Of a DNA stretch of 64,000 nucleotides, positions 60,211 to 64,000 are shown piece after piece. The DNA comes from Streptomyces resistomycificus. Its GTDB lineage: Bacteria > Actinomycetota > Actinomycetes > Streptomycetales > Streptomycetaceae. Under the pieces are notes generated by a model, which saw nothing but the letters and a program-made list of their open reading frames with translations, had not been told where the DNA came from and did no database searches. Location of the stretch: NCBI RefSeq assembly GCF_001514265.1, contig NZ_KQ948995.1, positions 248,001 to 312,000 on the forward strand, in the 5' to 3' direction. Made by a program: the position numbers and the translations under genes. The first letter of the stretch is position 1; each line of letters opens with the position of its first letter.

Positions 60211-61212
60211 TCACATCTTCGCAAGGATGTCGACCGAGAAGACCAGCGTGGAGTCCTTCTTGATGTCGCTGCCGGCCGGCGGGCTGTCGCCGTAGCCCAG
60301 GTTCGGCGGGACCACGACGAGCACGCGGCTACCCACCTTCTTGCCGGTCAGTCCCTGCGACCAGCCCTTGACGACCTGCTGGAGCGAGAACGAGGTCAGC
60401 GCCTTGCGGCTGTACGTCGAGTCGAACTCCTTGCCGCCGTCCCACAGGACGCCCTTGTACTGGACGAGGACCGTGTTCTCGGCGGCCACCTCCTCTCCGT
60501 CACCCTCGATGACGTAGTTCGCCACCAGCTTCGTCGGCGCGTCGGCCTTGGGGACCTCGATGGAGGGCGCCTTGCCGTCGGTGTTGGTGCCGACCTTGGG
60601 CAGGTCCCCGTCGTCCTGGGCGACCTCGCTGCCCTTGGCGGAGCTCTTCGCGTTGAACGTCTTGAGCAGGTCGACGACGAACACCAGCGTGTCGGTGCCC
60701 TTGATGCCGCCCTGCGTGTAGCCCTCCTTGCCGTACCCCCAGGTGGGCGGCACGGCGAACTGGACGCGGCTGCCGGTCTTCTTGCCGGCCAGGGCATACC
60801 GCCAGCCGTCGATGATGCTGCTGGGGGCCAGCTGGATGAGCAGGGGCGTCTTGCGGTCGTAGGAGTTGTCGAAGACCTTCGCCGTGTCCCAGATCTGGCC
60901 CAGGTAGTTCGCCTGGATGTAGTCGTTCTCGGCGACCGTGGTGCCGTTGCCCGGGGTGATCGTCTTCACCGCGAGGTCCTTGGACGGGTCGCCGCTGCCC
61001 TTGGCGACCGTCGGCTTCTCACCGAACTTCGTGCCCGCCGTGATCGCCGGAAGGGGCCCGTCGACGATCTTCGGCGGCGGCACGGACGCCGAGGCCGACG
61101 CCGAGGGTGAGGCGCTGTCGCTCGCCTCGCTCGAGCCGGACTCGTCGTCGCCGCATCCGGCGAGAGCGACCAGTCCTGTGGGTACGGCGATGATGAGTGA
61201 GCGTCGGCGCAC
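60211..61212 (-). CDS. Exported double-FKBP lipoprotein isomerase
   Basis: 333 residues. Lipobox LVALAGC with lipidated Cys20, Ser/Ala linker, two FKBP domains: about 85-195 (YIQANYLGQIWDTAKVFDNSYDRKTPLL, WGYGKEGY) and about 220-333 (VLVQYKGVLWDGGKEFDSTYSRK, LGYGDSPPAG). A fold catalyst on the outer face of the membrane. GTG 61212. Confidence 0.95.
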   Translation of the reverse strand: MRRRSLIIAVPTGLVALAGCGDDESGSSEASDSASPSASASASVPPPKIVDGPLPAITAGTKFGEKPTVAKGSGDPSKDLAVKTITPGNGTTVAENDYIQANYLGQIWDTAKVFDNSYDRKTPLLIQLAPSSIIDGWRYALAGKKTGSRVQFAVPPTWGYGKEGYTQGGIKGTDTLVFVVDLLKTFNAKSSAKGSEVAQDDGDLPKVGTNTDGKAPSIEVPKADAPTKLVANYVIEGDGEEVAAENTVLVQYKGVLWDGGKEFDSTYSRKALTSFSLQQVVKGWSQGLTGKKVGSRVLVVVPPNLGYGDSPPAGSDIKKDSTLVFSVDILAKM

Positions 61213-61274
61213 GGTGGGGGCCTCGTAATCGGTCGATCTTGTGATGGCGTGCGCGCAACTCTACGGCGTGAGAA

Positions 61275-61303
61275 GGGCGCCGTACGTGAAACGTACGGCG
61301 CCC
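61275..61303. terminator. 13-bp perfect hairpin between pafA and the FKBP lipoprotein gene
   Basis: GGGCGCCGTACGT-GAA-ACGTACGGCGCCC: the longest perfect stem I found in the window. It lies 36 bp past the pafA stop, so it separates pafA from the FKBP/pafBC unit. Confidence 0.7.
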
Positions 61304-61338
61304 GTGTTGCGTTCCGGTACTTCCTCCGGAACGGTCGA

Positions 61339-62700
61339 TCACATTCCGGCGATCAGCTTCTCCACCCGGTCGTCCACTGAACGGAAGGGGTCCTTGCACA
61401 ACACCGTGCGCTGGGCCTGGTCGTTGAGCTTGAGGTGGACCCAGTCGACCGTGAAGTCACGGCGCTGTTCCTGCGCCCGCCGGATGAAGTCGCCGCGCAG
61501 GCGCGCCCGAGTGGTCTGCGGCGGAACCGACTTGCCCTCGAAGATCTTCAAGTCGTTGCAGATCCGGGCGGCTTGGCCCTTCTTCTCCAGCAGGTAGTAC
61601 AGGCCACGACGGCGGTGGATGTCGTGGTAGGCGAGGTCTATCTGCGCGACCCGCGGGTGGGACATGGTCATGTTGTGCTTGGCCCGGTACCGCTCGATGA
61701 GCTTGTACTTCATGACCCAGTCGATCTCGGTGCCGATCCGGTCGAGGTCCTCGGCCTCGATCGAGTCCAGCGTGCGGCCCCACAGCTCCAGGACCTGCTC
61801 CACGGTGCCGGTGCGGATGCCTCGGCGCTCGCAGAAGTCCACGGCCTTCTCGTAGTACTCGCGCTGCACCTCCAGGGCGGAGGCCTCACGGCCGCTGGCC
61901 AGGCGGACCTTGCGGCGGCCGGTGATGTCGTGGCTGACCTCGCGGATCGCCCGGATCGGGTTCTCCAGGGTCAGGTCGCGCATCACGGTGCCCGCCTCGA
62001 TCATGCGCAGCACCAGGTCGGTGGCACCGACCTTGAGCAGCATGGTCGTCTCGGACATGTTCGAGTCGCCCACGATGACGTGCAGGCGGCGGTAGCGCTC
62101 GGCGTCGGCGTGCGGTTCGTCGCGGGTGTTGATGATCGGCCGGGAGCGGGTCGTCGCCGAGGAGACGCCCTCCCAGATGTGCTCGGCGCGCTGGCTGACG
62201 CAGTACACCGCGCCGCGCGGGGTCTGCAGCACCTTGCCGGCACCGCAGAGCAGCTGCCTCGTGACGAGGAACGGAATGAGGATGTCCGCGAGCCGGGAGA
62301 ACTCCCCGTGGCGCGCGACGAGATAGTTCTCGTGGCAGCCGTAGGAGTTGCCCGCCGAGTCGGTGTTGTTCTTGAAGAGGTAGACGTCGCCCGCGATTCC
62401 TTCCTCGTGCAGGCGTCGTTCGGCGTCCACCAGGAGTCCTTCGAGAATGCGCTCGCCTGCTTTGTCGTGCGTGACCAGTTCGGTCACGTTGTCACATTCC
62501 GGTGTGGCGTATTCCGGATGTGACCCGACGTCGAGATAAAGGCGGGCGCCGTTTCGCAGAAAGACGTTACTGCTGCGGCCCCATGACACGACACGGCGGA
62601 AGAGGTACCGCGCCACCTCGTCGGGAGACAGGCGGCGCTGTCCCCTGAACGTACACGTGACGCCGTACTCGTTCTCCAGCCCGAAAATGCGGCGGTCCAT
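61339..62700 (-). CDS. pafA: Pup-protein ligase PafA
   Basis: 453 residues. Glutamine-synthetase-like core: IFGLENEYGVTC, LYLDVGSHPEYATPECD (catalytic Asp57), LFKNNTDSAGNSYGCHENYL, SQRAEHIWEGVSSATTRSRPIINTRDEPHAD, VIVGDSNMSETTMLLKVG. Joins the prokaryotic ubiquitin-like protein Pup to lysines of proteasome targets. ATG 62700. The adjacent proteasome genes would lie to the right of the window. Confidence 0.98.
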   Translation of the reverse strand: MDRRIFGLENEYGVTCTFRGQRRLSPDEVARYLFRRVVSWGRSSNVFLRNGARLYLDVGSHPEYATPECDNVTELVTHDKAGERILEGLLVDAERRLHEEGIAGDVYLFKNNTDSAGNSYGCHENYLVARHGEFSRLADILIPFLVTRQLLCGAGKVLQTPRGAVYCVSQRAEHIWEGVSSATTRSRPIINTRDEPHADAERYRRLHVIVGDSNMSETTMLLKVGATDLVLRMIEAGTVMRDLTLENPIRAIREVSHDITGRRKVRLASGREASALEVQREYYEKAVDFCERRGIRTGTVEQVLELWGRTLDSIEAEDLDRIGTEIDWVMKYKLIERYRAKHNMTMSHPRVAQIDLAYHDIHRRRGLYYLLEKKGQAARICNDLKIFEGKSVPPQTTRARLRGDFIRRAQEQRRDFTVDWVHLKLNDQAQRTVLCKDPFRSVDDRVEKLIAGM

Positions 62701-62709
62701 GAGTGAACA

Positions 62710-63969
62710 TTACGCCCGATCCCCCGAGCTGAAACGGGGTTCGACGGCACGGTTTGGATCATTTTCCGATGAAGACGCAACCACCGCACCCCCGGCCGAA
62801 GCCGCGAGGACCCGCCCGGTGGCCAGCAGCACGAGCAGTGACACGGCCCCCGCGACACCCGGCACGGCGAAGCCCCACAGCGCACCGCCCGCCTCTACGA
62901 CCGGCCCCGTGAGGCCCGTTCCGACGGACGCGCCGACGGTGAATGTCGTGACAAGCCAGGAGAACGCCTCGGTGACCGTGCCACGCGGCGCGTGCCGGTC
63001 GACCAGAACGAAGGCGCAGGCGATGACGGGGGCGAGGAACACGCCGGCGAGAACCGTCAGGAGCGTCATGGCGAGCGCGCCCGGCAGCAGCATCAGCGGC
63101 ACGTAACACACCGCCAGCAACGCCACCAGGGCCTGCAGTCGCCGCGCCGGCTCACCGGTCCACTGCCGCGCGCCGTAGAACACGCCGCCCACGAGGGCCC
63201 CGATCCCCAGGGCCGCCATCAGCCAGCCGTAGACCGTGTCGCCGCCGTGGCCGTCCGCGTACGCCACCGACGCCACCGTGATCGAACCGAGCGCGATACC
63301 GACGAACAGGAACGCGCCGAGCAGCGCGAGGAGTCCGGTCGAGCGCAGCGCGCCGAGCCAGTGCGCCTCGCGCGGCGCCGAACGCCACGCGCGCGACGGA
63401 GGCGACACCACCACGGAGAGCGCGCCCAGCACCCCGACGACGTTCAGGGCGAGCAGCGCGGCCATCTCCGACCACAGCGACACACAGAGCGTCACGAGCA
63501 ACGGCCCGACGGCGAACATGACTTCCTGCGCTATCGCGTCCATGGCGTACGCCGTGTGGACCTTGTCCTCCTTGCCGAGGACGGAGGGCCACAGCGCCCT
63601 CAGGCCGCCCTCCAGGGGAGGTGTGAAGAGTCCGGCGGCGGCCACGGCGGCGTAGGCGAGCGGCAGGGGCGCGGTGCCCGTGAAGGCGAAGACGGCCATC
63701 GCCAGGCCCGACAGGACGGCGGCCGACAGCTGGACGCGCGGCTGGCCGTGCAGGTCCACCAGACGCCCCAGCACCGGCTGCCCCACGGCGTTGGCCACGC
63801 CGTACACGGCCACGAGTCCGCCGGCCAGGCTGTAGGAGCCGCCCTCCGCCCGGACGAAGAGCATGATCGCGATCGCGGCGGTGGCGTTGGGCAGCCTCCC
63901 CACCAGCGTGCCGACGAGCAGCCGGGCGGCGTGCCTCGCCCTGAGGATGTCCAGGTATCCCGCAGCCAT
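62710..63969 (-). CDS. Major facilitator superfamily transporter
   Basis: 419 residues and about 12 membrane helices in two bundles; GRLPNATAAIAIMLFV and GRLVDLHGQPRVQL carry the loop-2 GxLxDxxGR-type signature in weak form. Substrate unknown. ATG 63969 with GGAG. In streptomycetes an MFS gene occupies this place between the proteasome genes and pafA. Confidence 0.85.
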   Translation of the reverse strand: MAAGYLDILRARHAARLLVGTLVGRLPNATAAIAIMLFVRAEGGSYSLAGGLVAVYGVANAVGQPVLGRLVDLHGQPRVQLSAAVLSGLAMAVFAFTGTAPLPLAYAAVAAAGLFTPPLEGGLRALWPSVLGKEDKVHTAYAMDAIAQEVMFAVGPLLVTLCVSLWSEMAALLALNVVGVLGALSVVVSPPSRAWRSAPREAHWLGALRSTGLLALLGAFLFVGIALGSITVASVAYADGHGGDTVYGWLMAALGIGALVGGVFYGARQWTGEPARRLQALVALLAVCYVPLMLLPGALAMTLLTVLAGVFLAPVIACAFVLVDRHAPRGTVTEAFSWLVTTFTVGASVGTGLTGPVVEAGGALWGFAVPGVAGAVSLLVLLATGRVLAASAGGAVVASSSENDPNRAVEPRFSSGDRA

Positions 63970-64000
63970 GTCCTGCTCTCCAGCTCGCCCGATGCGCCGG

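Overview
The window is high-GC chromosomal DNA of a Streptomyces closely related to S. coelicolor. The evidence is very strong GC bias at third codon positions, GTG/TTG starts, a conservon (roadblock / DUF742 / GTPase / P450), a CYP157-type P450, rare TTA leucine codons and actinobacterial Pup-ligase and Tat neighbourhoods. I see no insertion sequence, prophage, CRISPR array, rRNA or tRNA gene. It reads as a stable core-arm segment.

Layout. 1-13.4 kb is accessory core: a secreted GH51 arabinofuranosidase, a DUF6314 protein, a histidine-phosphatase-fold protein that has lost its catalytic histidines, a GNAT enzyme, a MocR regulator head-to-head with an EamA exporter (start codons overlap), DUF1918, a GHL10-type glycoside hydrolase, 3-hydroxybutyryl-CoA dehydrogenase, a TTA-containing small membrane protein, a TTA-containing NUDIX hydrolase, a large HTH/TPR-like regulator and a PP2C/SpoIIE phosphatase. 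13.5-21 kb is translation: pheS-pheT, a soluble sensor kinase with a TTA codon, a SpoU-type 23S rRNA methyltransferase, and infC-rpmI-rplT. infC uses an ATC start and lies behind a long structured leader with an intrinsic terminator.

21-30.6 kb holds DUF1844, an SseB-domain protein, a beta-lactamase-fold serine hydrolase, a TetR regulator, an orphan mycosin-like subtilisin coupled to a Pro-rich single-pass membrane protein, an alanine-racemase-fold enzyme and a DUF2510 protein. 30.6-35.7 kb is the ethanolamine/monoamine cluster: glnA4, aldehyde dehydrogenase and SDR in one operon, with the FadR-type regulator epuRI and a class-I-amidotransferase-like hydrolase divergent. A shared 22-bp motif at two promoters marks a probable regulon. 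36-43.5 kb carries LysR/TDT transporter, an XRE-cupin regulator coupled to a cytoplasmic BtuF-like protein, and a glycine betaine uptake system (OpuAA plus a permease fused to two binding domains) whose ribosome site lies in a hairpin.

43.6-46.5 kb holds a 5'-3' exonuclease, an iron-box-controlled siderophore-interacting protein and an RluA-type pseudouridine synthase. 46.5-51.1 kb is the rarABCDE (cvn9) conservon, with a TTA codon in rarC. 51.7-62.7 kb runs helY, lipid kinase, tatC, tatA, a small membrane protein, a zinc-ribbon protein, pafC, pafB, two FKBP isomerases and pafA, a Streptomyces version of the conserved actinobacterial pafABC-tatAC-helY block. An MFS transporter closes the window.

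The most promising little-described items are the infC leader with mutually exclusive pairings, the ribosome-site hairpin of the betaine transporter, TTA codons in rarC and the SCO1596-type kinase, the paired epuRI sites, the 18-bp palindrome before tatA, and the orphan mycosin/Pro-rich membrane protein pair.
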